Shown here: piece by piece, positions 1 to 8,570 of the stretch
How the letters are laid out: every line of letters starts with the position of its first letter
Position numbering within the stretch: the first letter of the stretch is position 1
Assembly (NCBI GenBank): GCA_026129305.1
Contig: JAHCII010000001.1
Coordinates: 278,270 to 342,269, forward strand
Direction: 5' to 3'
Origin: Anaerolineales bacterium
GTDB lineage: Bacteria; Chloroflexota; Anaerolineae; Anaerolineales; UBA11579
Length of the DNA: 64,000 bases
Notes under the pieces: model-generated
Seen by the model: the letters and a program-made list of their open reading frames with translations, nothing else
The model's database searches: none
Told to the model about the DNA's origin: nothing
Translations under genes and position numbers: made by a program

Positions 1-859
1 TGCGCGTGTCCGGATCCACCAGGAACTCCACCGTGCCTGCATTCACATAACCCACACTGCGGGCAGCCGCCAGCGCGGCGGCGCCCATCTCAGCACGCAA
101 AGTCTCATCCAAAAAGGGAGAGGGGCTTTCTTCCACCAATTTCTGGCGACGACGCTGCAGGGAACACTCGCGCTCAAACAAATGCAGCAAATTGCCCTGG
201 GTGTCGCCCAGCACTTGTACTTCCACGTGGCGGGCGCGCGCCAAATACTTCTCCAATATCAGACGCTCGCTGCCAAAACTGCGCTGGGCCTCGTCGCGCG
301 CCGAGGCAATCGCCTCATCCAATTCAGCCGGGTCGCTCACCACGCGCTGACCCATCCCGCCGCCACCAGCAGCCGCCTTCACCAGCAAAGGAAACCCTAT
401 CTCGCTCGCAGCTTTCTTCAGCTGCGCCGGCGTATCGGCGCCCTGATAACCAGGCAGCACAGGTACGCCCGCTTTCAGCATCAGTTCGCGCGCGCCGGCC
501 TTATCGCCCATGGCGCGCATCGCCGCGGCAGGCGGCCCGATCCAGAGCATGCCAACGGCCTGAACTGCTTCAGCAAACTCGGCGTTCTCTGCCAAAAAGC
601 CGTAGCCGGGATGGACCGCCTGGGCGCCGCTGCGCTGTGCGGCGGCCAAGATACGCTCCATATGCAAATAGGACTGGCTAGCCTCTGCCGGGCCGAGCTC
701 AATGGCTTCGTCAGCTGTGCGAGTGTGCAGCGCGCCGGCATCCGCCTGGGAATACACCGCCACGGAACGCAGACCCAGGTCACGGCAGGCCCGCGCCACG
801 CGCACGGCGATTTCGCCGCGGTTGGCGATCAGCACAGTATCAAAAACCCTGGAAGGCAT
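1..859 (-). CDS. Biotin carboxylase subunit of an acyl-CoA carboxylase, 3' part cut off by window edge
   Basis: About 286 codons of the N-terminal part are visible, read on the minus strand from an ATG at 859. The enzyme carboxylates biotin on a carrier protein using ATP and bicarbonate, supplying an acyl-CoA carboxylase. Visible family motifs are IANRGEIAVRV (residues 11-21), HPGYGFLAENAEFAE (83-97), the glycine-rich ATP-grasp loop KAAAGGGGMG (161-170) and ERECSLQRRRQK (229-240). It resembles the alpha subunit of methylcrotonyl/acyl-CoA carboxylases, so a biotinyl domain may follow outside the window. The carboxyltransferase at 11444-13054 could be its partner, although the two are not adjacent. 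The start has no SD but sits 6 bases after a TACAAT element. The substrate is not determinable here. Confidence 0.9.
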   Translation of the reverse strand, partial: MPSRVFDTVLIANRGEIAVRVARACRDLGLRSVAVYSQADAGALHTRTADEAIELGPAEASQSYLHMERILAAAQRSGAQAVHPGYGFLAENAEFAEAVQAVGMLWIGPPAAAMRAMGDKAGARELMLKAGVPVLPGYQGADTPAQLKKAASEIGFPLLVKAAAGGGGMGQRVVSDPAELDEAIASARDEAQRSFGSERLILEKYLARARHVEVQVLGDTQGNLLHLFERECSLQRRRQKLVEESPSPFLDETLRAEMGAAALAAARSVGYVNAGTVEFLVDPDTR

Positions 860-865
860 GCAACC

Positions 866-871
866 ATTGTA
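866..871 (-). promoter_or_regulatory. -10 element of the biotin carboxylase gene
   Basis: TACAAT on the minus strand, followed by six bases and then the ATG. That spacing places the predicted transcription start on the start codon itself, so the mRNA would be leaderless. Confidence 0.5.
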
Positions 872-873
872 AT

Positions 874-904
874 CTTTAGCCTTCGAACGAAACTAGGGCT
901 AAAG
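874..904. promoter_or_regulatory. Inverted repeat between divergent genes, possible operator
   Basis: CTTTAGCC at 874-881 and GGCTAAAG at 897-904 form a perfect 8-bp inverted repeat with a 15-base spacer. It lies just upstream of the biotin carboxylase -10 and about 50 bases upstream of the divergent small-protein gene, so it could bind a repressor controlling either one. It does not match the FapR fatty-acid operator known from Bacillus. No regulator gene lies adjacent. Confidence 0.35.
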
Positions 905-951
905 CGGCGTGTGTTAATATTAGGTCACCTCCAAAAATAAGGATTCCTGTC

Positions 952-1161
952 ATGAAACTTGATTCTCTCCACGGGATAATCGCTGGTTTGGTATTCCTGC
1001 CCGTGAATTCTGAACCAGCCTATTTAGACCCTGGGTCCGGCAGCTTCATTATCCAGATCATCATTGCCAGTCTGGCCGCCATCAGCTACGCTTTTCGCAG
1101 CCAGATCGCCAAACTCGGCAGCTTGTTACGACGCTCCAAAGACAAAGACCAGGATAAATAG
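952..1161 (+). CDS. Small membrane protein with YLDPGSGS motif
   Basis: This is a 69-residue protein with a hydrophobic N-terminus (residues 8-17), the motif YLDPGSGSF at about 24-32, one clear membrane helix (33-46) and a lysine-rich tail. The start is supported by an AAGGA Shine-Dalgarno sequence nine bases upstream. Small proteins with a Y-L-D-P-G-[ST]-G-S box before a single helix recur in bacteria next to methyltransferases and sulfatase-like membrane proteins. The family has no established function that I can name. Here it heads a close plus-strand cluster with a methyltransferase 11 bases downstream and a membrane sulfatase-like protein after that, suggesting a shared envelope or polysaccharide role (inference). 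Confidence 0.75.
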   Translation: MKLDSLHGIIAGLVFLPVNSEPAYLDPGSGSFIIQIIIASLAAISYAFRSQIAKLGSLLRRSKDKDQDK

Positions 1162-1172
1162 TCCGCTCCAGC

Positions 1173-2552
1173 ATGGTCGACCAGAAAGTCTCAGCCTCTT
1201 TTCGCGACCCAAGCGGATTCGTTTTCACGCGCCACAAGCAGCTATATCGGCAGGTCAACAAAAGCTACCAAGCGGACTATGAGCTTCTCAACGAAACGGG
1301 GCTTTACGCAGAACTCACCTCAGCGGGCCTGCTTGTGCCCCACAAGGAAGTCTCCGTCGCGCCAGCGGAGAAGTCGCTGGCCTACAAGGTCTTGCAGCCG
1401 GAGCACATCCAGTTCATTTCTTACGCCTATGAGTGGTCTTTCAGTCAGCTGAAAGACGCCGCTTTGCTCACTTTGGATTTGCAAAAACGGGCTCTGGCCC
1501 GCGGTCTGTGGCTAAAAGACGCCACAAGCGCCAACATTCAGTTCCATCGTGGCCGCCCGATCCTGATTGACAGCCTTTCGTTCGAAGCCTATCCCGAAGG
1601 CCAACCCTGGACCGCCTATCGCCAGTTCTGCCAGCATTTTCTGGCGCCCCTGGCTCTAATGGCCCTGGTGGATGTGCGCCTGAGCCAAATGTTGCGCACC
1701 CAGTTGGATGGCATAGACCTGGAACTATGCTCACGCTTGCTGCCGAGCGGCTCACGCTTCAATTTTGGCCTGCTGCTCCACATTCACCTGCACGCCTCAG
1801 CTCAAAAACGTTACGCTGGTCGCTCGACCCGTGAAGCGGCGACCCGTGCCAGTGTCAGCAAAATGGCCTTGCTTGGGATGGTAGACCAACTGGAGCGCAC
1901 GATTGCCAAGCTGCAATGGAAACCGGTCGGCAGCGCCTGGGGCAATTACTATGCAGAGACCAACTACAGCAATGCTGCGGAAGCCCACAAAGGCAAGTTG
2001 GTCGAGACGTATCTCAAAAAGATCAAACCAAAAGCCGTTTGGGACCTGGGCGCCAACAACGGACTCTACAGTCGTATCGCCGCCCGCCTAGGCACCTTCA
2101 CCGTCTCACAAGACTATGACCCGGCCGCTGTGGAACAAAATTACCTGCATGCCAGAGCCGAGCATGAGACCAACCTGCATCCCTTGCTGATTGACCTTGC
2201 CAACCCCAGCCCCGCGCTCGGCTGGGCCAATCAGGAGCGCGAGGTGCTCAGCCAGCGCGGGGCGCCGGACGCGCTGATGGCCCTGGCACTGGTGCACCAT
2301 TTAGCCATCGGCAACAACCTCCCGCTGGAGCGCATTGCCGAATTCTTCGCCAGTTTGGCCCCCTGGGTGATCATTGAATTTGTGCCCAAGAGCGATTCGC
2401 AGGTCAACCGTCTACTGGCCTCGCGCAAGGATATTTTCGATGACTACACGCTCGAAGGGTTCACCAAAGCTTTTTCCAAAACCTTCAAAATCGAAACACA
2501 GAGCCCGATTGCGGAGTCGGAACGCACCCTGTTTTTACTCAAACGCAAGTAA
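1173..2552 (+). CDS. Class I SAM-dependent methyltransferase, NoeA-like
   Basis: 459 residues. The C-terminal half carries a Rossmann-type SAM site: AVWDLGANNGLYSR at about residues 288-301 (motif I), an acidic strand end SQDYDP, and LMALALVHHLAIGNN, typical of the conserved post-II/III region of nodulation NoeA-like methyltransferases. The N-terminal 200 residues include WLKDATSANIQFHRGRPILIDSLSFE, which resembles the protein-kinase-like or fructosamine-kinase fold seen in the same family. The gene starts 11 bases after the YLDPGSGS peptide and is followed 17 bases later by the sulfatase-like gene, so it is very likely cotranscribed. The substrate is unknown; a polysaccharide or lipid-linked glycan is a guess from context. 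Confidence 0.75.
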   Translation: MVDQKVSASFRDPSGFVFTRHKQLYRQVNKSYQADYELLNETGLYAELTSAGLLVPHKEVSVAPAEKSLAYKVLQPEHIQFISYAYEWSFSQLKDAALLTLDLQKRALARGLWLKDATSANIQFHRGRPILIDSLSFEAYPEGQPWTAYRQFCQHFLAPLALMALVDVRLSQMLRTQLDGIDLELCSRLLPSGSRFNFGLLLHIHLHASAQKRYAGRSTREAATRASVSKMALLGMVDQLERTIAKLQWKPVGSAWGNYYAETNYSNAAEAHKGKLVETYLKKIKPKAVWDLGANNGLYSRIAARLGTFTVSQDYDPAAVEQNYLHARAEHETNLHPLLIDLANPSPALGWANQEREVLSQRGAPDALMALALVHHLAIGNNLPLERIAEFFASLAPWVIIEFVPKSDSQVNRLLASRKDIFDDYTLEGFTKAFSKTFKIETQSPIAESERTLFLLKRK

Positions 2553-2569
2553 ACTGACCAGGTGGTCGC

Positions 2570-4288
2570 ATGGTTCCAAACATGAATAGATCCGCTTTCT
2601 GGCTGCGCAACCTGGTCATTCCGGCAGTTGTGCTATCCGCCTACTGTCTTCTTTTTGCCCATTACGTTTCCGCTCTGCGCCAGTTGCCAGATGGGGTCAA
2701 TCTGGCGTTTACGCAAGCTCTGTGGCCGGCAATGCTTGGTCTGGCGGGTATTGCGCTGATGGCTTATCTGCTAACCCTTACTTCAACGCGCTCACTGCCG
2801 TCCAGCGGCGTATCGGCGAACAAACTTGACTGGCTGCTCTTGCTTCTGCCGCTGGCCCCCATAGTGCAATATCTGCTCAAGAATCACGAAATTCTCAGCT
2901 TGGGGGATGTGGTCTATCTATTGGGTTTGTTTCTGGTGTGTTCAGCGATGGTGGTTCTGCTCATCCCGGCAATCTTGCAGCAGTGGGCCTCGCTTCCGGT
3001 TTTGCGTATTTCTGGCCTGATTTTCGCCTTCATGCTCACAAATATGCCCGCTCTTAGTGCCAGCTTCCGCTGGTTCTCAGAAGGGGATCTGAAAATACAG
3101 CTCGCTATCGCCTTGGCATTGTTCACCCTTGCCTTTTGGCTGTACCGTTCAAAACACAGGGCGCTGCTTTATCTGCTGATTGCGGCCTATTTCATCTCTA
3201 ACAGCCTGGCGAACTGGGCTGGGCCGACCACAGCTGGTACGGATAGCTTGCCGTTGACGCAGCACCCTTTGCTGCAAGCCGTGGCGGATGAACCGCCAGC
3301 CCAAACACCCAATATCTACCTATTGGTCTATGATTCCTATGTCGCCAACGAAACCATGCTGCAATACGACATCGATAATGGCGCACAGGAAGAGTATTTA
3401 ATCCAACAAGGCTTTAAGCTGTACCCAAACACCTATTCTATCGGTGGCCATTCTGTAGCCTCGATCAGCACGGTACTCAATGCCTCCACGGATTTTTACG
3501 GCAATTCCCGCTCTGGCGCTTCGGGGAACGGCATTGTTCACGAAGCGCTGCAAAAGTTGGGGTACCACACCTACGGCATATTTCCTTCAGACTTCTTCTT
3601 TCAAGGTATCAACTCTGGATACGATGTGACCTTCCCCGAAAGCAAACCAGTAGCTCAGGTGTTGTTGGATGGGATCCTTGTAGGGGAATTTCGCTTCGAC
3701 ATTGGTTTTGACAGTCGCACCGGTGTGGGTTTTTTGCAACGCAAACGCCAGTTGTTTGAAGAAAATCCCCTCTCCCCACTGTTTCATTATTCGCATTCCT
3801 ATCTGCCCGGACACAGCCAAAACTCCGGGTCTTGCCTGCCAAATGAAAAAGAACTTTATGCTGAAAGCTTGGAACTTGCCAACCAAGAAATGCGTATGGA
3901 CCTTGATGCTCTCCTCCAATCCGATCCTGAAGCAATCATCGTCATCGCGGGCGACCACGGTCCATACCTGAGCAAGAACTGCTTTTCAACCAGCGAAGGC
4001 GGCTACAACCTGCGAGAAATCACTCGCTACGACATTCAAGATCGCTTCGGTACCTTTCTTGCGATCCGTTGGCCGACCCAAGGCTATGAGCAATACGACC
4101 AAATCGTGGTGCTGCAAGACCTCTTCCCCACCATATTCGCTTATCTCTATCAAGACAGCAGTATCTTGCAGGCACGCATTCCGCCCGTCATCCTCTATGA
4201 GCCTTCATTGGTCAGCGGCGCTTATGTAGAAGACGGCATTATCCGTGGCGGTGTAAACGACGGTGAGCCATTGTTTATCAGCGATTAG
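2570..4288 (+). CDS. Membrane-anchored sulfatase/alkaline-phosphatase superfamily enzyme
   Basis: 572 residues. Roughly residues 10-215 form six or seven hydrophobic helices. After them comes an extracytoplasmic hydrolase domain opening with PNIYLLVYDSY (first metal-binding Asp region, about 245-255), then a GGHSVASISTVLN segment where the catalytic Ser/Thr is expected, and IVIAGDHGPYL near residue 456-466, the second metal-site motif of sulfatases and LTA-synthase-like phosphoglycerol transferases. This points to transfer or removal of a sulfate or phospho group on an envelope polymer. A second ATG four codons in (MNRSAF) is an equally possible start. The YLDPGSGS and methyltransferase genes precede it closely. 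Calling it LtaS outright would go too far because the helix count and length differ. Confidence 0.75.
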   Translation: MVPNMNRSAFWLRNLVIPAVVLSAYCLLFAHYVSALRQLPDGVNLAFTQALWPAMLGLAGIALMAYLLTLTSTRSLPSSGVSANKLDWLLLLLPLAPIVQYLLKNHEILSLGDVVYLLGLFLVCSAMVVLLIPAILQQWASLPVLRISGLIFAFMLTNMPALSASFRWFSEGDLKIQLAIALALFTLAFWLYRSKHRALLYLLIAAYFISNSLANWAGPTTAGTDSLPLTQHPLLQAVADEPPAQTPNIYLLVYDSYVANETMLQYDIDNGAQEEYLIQQGFKLYPNTYSIGGHSVASISTVLNASTDFYGNSRSGASGNGIVHEALQKLGYHTYGIFPSDFFFQGINSGYDVTFPESKPVAQVLLDGILVGEFRFDIGFDSRTGVGFLQRKRQLFEENPLSPLFHYSHSYLPGHSQNSGSCLPNEKELYAESLELANQEMRMDLDALLQSDPEAIIVIAGDHGPYLSKNCFSTSEGGYNLREITRYDIQDRFGTFLAIRWPTQGYEQYDQIVVLQDLFPTIFAYLYQDSSILQARIPPVILYEPSLVSGAYVEDGIIRGGVNDGEPLFISD

Positions 4289-4336
4289 CTCCTATTCGGG
4301 CCAGGTAAATCCAGTGTATACTTCGGAAAATCGGCT

Positions 4337-5470
4337 ATGAAGATCTCCGTATTGCAGGAAAATCTGGCACAGGGGCTTAATATCGTTTCGCGGGCGGTAT
4401 CTCCGCGCAGCACCCACGCCATTCTGTCCAATGTTTTGATCGCAGCCGAAGACGGGCGCCTCAAGCTCTCAGCCACAGACCGTGAGCTGGGCATTACCGC
4501 CTGGATCGGCGCCAAGATCGAAGAACCCGGCGCCACCACCGTACCCGCCCGCACCCTGGCAGACTTGGTCGCCACTTTTCCCAGCGACACGATCCACATG
4601 GAACTGGCCGTACGCACCCAGACGCTGCAGCTTAGCGCAGGGCGCTCGCATGCCGAGATCAAAGGCATTGATGCGCAAGAATTCCCGCCAATGCCCGAAC
4701 CAGATAAATCCGCTGGCATCGAGCTCAACGCCGGCGACTTCAAGGAAATGATCGGTCAAGTGGTCTTCGCCGCTTCGCGCGACGACGCCCGTCCGGTGCT
4801 GACCGGTGTACTCGTCACCGTAGAGGGCGACGCCATCACGATGGCTGCGGCAGACGGCTTCCGTCTCTCCGTGCGCAAGGCCAAGTTGGCCGCCCCACTG
4901 GACCAACCGCTGCGCGCCATCGTGCCTGCGCGTGCGCTCAACGAGCTGGCCCGCATCGCTTCAGATGACAAAGAGCAGATCCACATGATGCTGCCCCCCG
5001 GCCGCGGCCAGATCGTCTTCAGCCTCAAAAATGCCGAATTGCGCTGCCAGTTGGTTGAAGGCGCCTTTCCTGAATACAACCAGATCATCCCCAACGGCCA
5101 TAAGACCCGTACAGTGGTCTCGGCTGGGGCCTTCCTCAAGGCCGCCAAGCAGTCTGAGATCTTCGCCCGCGAAAGCTCACACATCGCCCGTCTGGATATC
5201 AAGCCCGGCGACAATGGCAGCCCCGGCACGGTCGAGATCTCGGCCCAGTCCGAAGAGACGGGGTCCAACGACAGCAAGATCGACGCCATCGTCGAAGGTC
5301 AGGAGATCCTGATCGCTTTCAACGTGCGCTACCTGCGGGAAGCGCTGGATGTGATGAAGAGCTCCGATGTGGCCCTGGAAACCACGGCTCCCGCGGCTCC
5401 CGGCGTCATCCGCCCAGTGGGCGACCAGGACTTTTTGCACGTGATCATGCCCATGCATTTGGGCAAATAG
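4337..5470 (+). CDS. dnaN: DNA polymerase III beta subunit (sliding clamp)
   Basis: 377 residues, the usual clamp length, starting MKISVLQENLAQGLNIVSRAV. It carries the conserved PRSTHAILSNVLI and LSATDRELGI of domain 1, the domain-2 region around DGFRLSVRKAKL, and the C-terminal VIMPMHL that forms the family's MPMRL-type clamp tail. The protein dimerises into a ring around DNA and tethers the replicative polymerase. dnaA is not in the window, yet dnaN commonly lies near oriC, which fits the other origin-proximal marks here. A TATACT hexamer at 4317-4322 ends 14 bases before the ATG with no SD, so the leader should be very short. Confidence 0.97.
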   Translation: MKISVLQENLAQGLNIVSRAVSPRSTHAILSNVLIAAEDGRLKLSATDRELGITAWIGAKIEEPGATTVPARTLADLVATFPSDTIHMELAVRTQTLQLSAGRSHAEIKGIDAQEFPPMPEPDKSAGIELNAGDFKEMIGQVVFAASRDDARPVLTGVLVTVEGDAITMAAADGFRLSVRKAKLAAPLDQPLRAIVPARALNELARIASDDKEQIHMMLPPGRGQIVFSLKNAELRCQLVEGAFPEYNQIIPNGHKTRTVVSAGAFLKAAKQSEIFARESSHIARLDIKPGDNGSPGTVEISAQSEETGSNDSKIDAIVEGQEILIAFNVRYLREALDVMKSSDVALETTAPAAPGVIRPVGDQDFLHVIMPMHLGK

Positions 5471-5500
5471 ACCACGTCGCACCCAAATTAGCATCATTCT

Positions 5501-5530
5501 CCTGCGCGCCAAATACGGCGCGCAGGGTTT
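5501..5530 (+). terminator. Hairpin terminator after dnaN
   Basis: CCTGCGCGCC (5501-5510) pairs perfectly with GGCGCGCAGG (5517-5526) across a six-base loop, followed by GTTT. The T-run is short, so it may be an inefficient terminator. The -10 of the next gene begins immediately after it. Confidence 0.65.
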
Positions 5531-5535
5531 AATCT
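5530..5535 (+). promoter_or_regulatory. -10 element of the PPDK-like gene
   Basis: TAATCT followed by five bases and the ATG at 5541, with no SD. The spacing predicts a leaderless transcript starting directly after the dnaN terminator. Confidence 0.45.
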
Positions 5536-5540
5536 AAACC

Positions 5541-7868
5541 ATGGCGCTACCGCTCAGCTCTTTCGACCCCACCTATCGCATCTACCTGGCCCTGGCCCAG
5601 TACCCGCTGTTGCGCCGACGCATGCGCACCCGCATGCGTCAGGAAATGTTTGAGCGCGGCATCATTACGCCGGCCGCGCTGGAGGAACTGGTCCAGCAGC
5701 AAGCCACCAATTCCCAGATCCGTGAAGGCATGCAAAACACGGTGGACGAAGAGGCGTCGGACGACTGGAAGCAGCGCCTGGATATCGTGCGTGAACACCT
5801 GACCGACCTGCATTTTGCCAACAACCTGCCCTTCAAGGTCTTTGACGATATTGTGCGCCAGGTGCTGGCGGAGCGGGGCGCAGAGAGCGAAGACCTGCAG
5901 CGCACCTTCAACCCGGAGCTGGCCCCGCAGGAAGCGCTGTTTGAACAAGCCAAAATGATCGCACGGCTACCGCTGGCGGAACGCGCCAAATACGAAGCGC
6001 GCGAACGTGAGATCAAGGTGGTGCTGATCCGCTCCACCATCTCCGACCAGTTGGCCTACGTCAACATCGCCAAAGAGTGGTTCACGCTGGACGATTTGCT
6101 CGCCATTCGGCATCACAAGATCGGCAAGGGCAAGGTGGGCGGCAAAGCCGCCGGCATGCTGCTGGCTCTGCGCATCTTACAGCGCGTGGCCGAAAAGGAC
6201 ATCGCCCAAAACGTGACCATCCCCGAATCGTATTTCCTTGGGGCGGATGTGATGTACGCCTTCATGGCCAACAACAACATGATCCACTGGGCGGACCAGA
6301 AGTATAAGGACGAAGACCAGATCCGCAACGAGTACGCCACAATCCAGCAGGAGTACGCGGCGGGCAGCTTTCCCGAAGACATCCTGGCGGAGCTGGCCAA
6401 AATGTTGGAAAAAGTTGGCCATTCCCCCATCATCGTGCGCTCCTCCAGCCTTCTGGAGGACAACTTCGGTTCATCCTTTGCCGGCAAATACGCCAGCTAC
6501 TTTTGCCCCAACCAGGGCACACCGGAAGAAAACCTGCACGCCCTGACGCAGGCCATCGCTGCAGTATACGCCAGCGGCCTTAACCCAGACGCGCTGCTTT
6601 ATCGCCGTGCCAACGGCCTGCAGGACTATGACGAGCGTTTGGCGGTGCTGATGCAGGTGGTGCAGGGTGAAGCCTACGGCGATTATTACTTCCCGCACCT
6701 CGCTGGAGTGGCGTTCAGCCGCAATCTATTCCGGTGGTCGCCCAAGATCCAGCCCAATTCCGGGTTTGTGCGCCTGGTCACCGGCTTGGGCACGCACGCC
6801 GTCGAACAGATCGGCAACGACTACCCGCGCCTGGTGGCGCTGAGCCACCCGGAATTGCGCGCTACGGCCAACGTCAGCTCTCTGGTCAACTACTCTCAAC
6901 ATTTTATGGATGTGGTGGACCTGAGCGAGAATGTGTTCAAAACGCTGCCGGTGAGCGAGGTGCTGGACGCTGGCTACCCGCACCTGCGCATGCTGGCCTC
7001 TGTATACAAAGACGGCGATCTGCGCCCCATCCGCACCAGGCTGGAAGCACAGGACAGCGAAATGGTGGTGACCTTGGATGGGGCCATCCGCTCCACCCCG
7101 CTGGCCGACCGCATGAGCCGTGCCCTGAAGTATCTGGAGAAGCATTACAAATCGCCGGTGGACATGGAATTCACCGTTCAGCTGCTCCCCGAAAAAGACG
7201 GCAAGGTGGATGTCAAATTCTTCATCCTGCAGTGTCGCCCGCAAAGCCACTTGCAAGAAGAAACCGCCGAATTGCCGGAAACCCTGCCGACAAATCGCAC
7301 CATCCTGGCCACCAGCAAGATGGCGCCCCATGGGCGCATTAGCGGCATTCGCTACGTGGTCTTTGTGCCGCCGGAAGGCTATTACAGTCTGCCCAGCGCA
7401 GAAGCCCGCGCCAATTTGTCACGCGCAATTGGCAAACTCAACAAGCTGCTCGAGTCGGAAGACTTTATCTGTGTCGGGCCGGGCCGCTGGGGCACCAGCA
7501 ACCCAGACCTGGGCATCAGTGTGTCCTACGCGGATATCTACAATACTCATGCGCTGATCGAGCTCTCCGGGCAGGGAGTAGGCCCTGTGCCAGAACCTTC
7601 CTATGGCACGCATTTCTTCCAGGATCTGATCGAATCGCGTATCTTCCCACTGGCTGTGCACTTCGAAGATGCGGACGCCATGTTCAACCGCGCTTTCTTT
7701 TACGATACGCCTAACCGCCTGGAGACCTGGGCGCCCGAATTGGCCAGCTTGCAGAACAGTTTGCGCCTGATTTCCGTTGATGACTTTGCGCAAGGACAAA
7801 TCATTGAGCTTATAATGGATTCTGAAGCGGGCCGTTCGGCCGCTTTTCTTAAACCGGAGGACGAGTAG
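5541..7868 (+). CDS. PEP/pyruvate-binding (PPDK N-terminal-like) domain protein
   Basis: 775 residues. After an alpha-helical N-terminal part (1-190) comes a pyruvate-phosphate-dikinase/PEP-synthase ATP-grasp domain: HHKIGKGKVGGKAAGMLLA (191-209), PIIVRSSSLLEDNFGSSFAGKYASYF (about 295-320) and MEFTVQLL through ILQCRPQS (about 545-568). The last 200 residues hold a conserved GPGRWGTSNPDLGI block. I see neither the swivelling phosphohistidine domain nor the C-terminal TIM barrel of classical PPDK/PpsA, so catalysis of PEP synthesis is doubtful. Some other nucleotide-dependent phosphotransfer is possible. The stop overlaps the GTG start of the deoxynucleoside kinase by one base, indicating translational coupling. 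Confidence 0.8.
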   Translation: MALPLSSFDPTYRIYLALAQYPLLRRRMRTRMRQEMFERGIITPAALEELVQQQATNSQIREGMQNTVDEEASDDWKQRLDIVREHLTDLHFANNLPFKVFDDIVRQVLAERGAESEDLQRTFNPELAPQEALFEQAKMIARLPLAERAKYEAREREIKVVLIRSTISDQLAYVNIAKEWFTLDDLLAIRHHKIGKGKVGGKAAGMLLALRILQRVAEKDIAQNVTIPESYFLGADVMYAFMANNNMIHWADQKYKDEDQIRNEYATIQQEYAAGSFPEDILAELAKMLEKVGHSPIIVRSSSLLEDNFGSSFAGKYASYFCPNQGTPEENLHALTQAIAAVYASGLNPDALLYRRANGLQDYDERLAVLMQVVQGEAYGDYYFPHLAGVAFSRNLFRWSPKIQPNSGFVRLVTGLGTHAVEQIGNDYPRLVALSHPELRATANVSSLVNYSQHFMDVVDLSENVFKTLPVSEVLDAGYPHLRMLASVYKDGDLRPIRTRLEAQDSEMVVTLDGAIRSTPLADRMSRALKYLEKHYKSPVDMEFTVQLLPEKDGKVDVKFFILQCRPQSHLQEETAELPETLPTNRTILATSKMAPHGRISGIRYVVFVPPEGYYSLPSAEARANLSRAIGKLNKLLESEDFICVGPGRWGTSNPDLGISVSYADIYNTHALIELSGQGVGPVPEPSYGTHFFQDLIESRIFPLAVHFEDADAMFNRAFFYDTPNRLETWAPELASLQNSLRLISVDDFAQGQIIELIMDSEAGRSAAFLKPEDE

Positions 7869-8530
7869 TGAAACAGTACGTAGCAGTAGCGGGCAATATT
7901 GGCGTGGGAAAATCCACCCTGGTAGACAAATTATGCGCCCGATTTGCTTGGGAACCCTATTACGAACCGGTAGCAGAAAACCCTTATCTTTCAGATTTTT
8001 ACGCAGACATGAAAACCTGGGCGTTCCATTCCCAGATTTTCTTTTTGAGTCACCGCCTGCGCATGCATCTTTCGCTGCTGGCAGACCCCAAATCCGTAGT
8101 GCAGGACCGCTCGATGTACGAAGATGCGGAAGTGTTTGCCGCCAACCTTTATCGCCAGGGGCAGATCAGCAAACGCGATTACGCCACCTACCGCAAACTG
8201 TACGACGTCCTGTGCGACATGCTGCACCCGCCCGATCTGGTGATTTACCTTCAGGCCTCTTTGCCCACACTGCAAAAACGCATCACGATGCGCGGCCGTG
8301 ATTTCGAGAGCAACATTGACCCGCAATACCTCATCCAGTTGAATGACCTCTATGAAGACTGGATCAACAATTTCACACTATGCCCTGTGTTGGTGGTACC
8401 CACAGACAACATGGACTTTGTGGCCCACAACGGTCATTTGGAATTGATCGCGCAGAAAGTGGAGGCGCGCCTGCAAGGGCAAGAGCAGGTCATCTTCTCG
8501 CCCGAAGAAGTGCGCAGCTACAGCGATTAG
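7868..8530 (+). CDS. Deoxynucleoside kinase (dGK/dAK family)
   Basis: 220 residues starting from GTG, coupled to the upstream stop codon. The P-loop GNIGVGKST is at residues 9-17, followed by EPYYEPVAENPYLSDFY (substrate-binding Glu region), the catalytic VQDRSMYEDAEVF (about 78-90) and the LID TMRGRDFE near residue 140. It phosphorylates deoxyribonucleosides to monophosphates in the salvage pathway. A second, distinct member lies at 49294-49929, so the window holds a pair of the kind that forms heterodimeric dAK/dGK kinases in lactobacilli, although here they sit 41 kb apart. Which deoxynucleoside is used cannot be decided by reading alone. Confidence 0.9.
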   Translation: MKQYVAVAGNIGVGKSTLVDKLCARFAWEPYYEPVAENPYLSDFYADMKTWAFHSQIFFLSHRLRMHLSLLADPKSVVQDRSMYEDAEVFAANLYRQGQISKRDYATYRKLYDVLCDMLHPPDLVIYLQASLPTLQKRITMRGRDFESNIDPQYLIQLNDLYEDWINNFTLCPVLVVPTDNMDFVAHNGHLELIAQKVEARLQGQEQVIFSPEEVRSYSD

Positions 8531-8545
8531 ATGCCGACAAAACAA

Positions 8546-8570
8546 AAAACGCCGCTGAACAGCAGCGTTT
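8546..8570. terminator. Bidirectional terminator between convergent genes
   Basis: Near-palindrome AACGCCGCTG / CAGCAGCGTT flanked by an A-run on the left and a short T-run on the right. It serves the deoxynucleoside kinase (plus) and spoVS (minus), whose stop codon lies at its edge. Confidence 0.6.

Noticed and set aside
2570..4288. Annotating the sulfatase-like protein as lipoteichoic acid synthase
   Set aside because: Only the superfamily metal-site motifs are seen; helix number and overall pattern do not establish LtaS, and the presumed phylum is not known to make LTA.
5541..7868. Calling this gene ppsA or ppdK
   Set aside because: The His-swivel and PEP/pyruvate barrel domains are not recognisable, so the enzyme name would be misleading.
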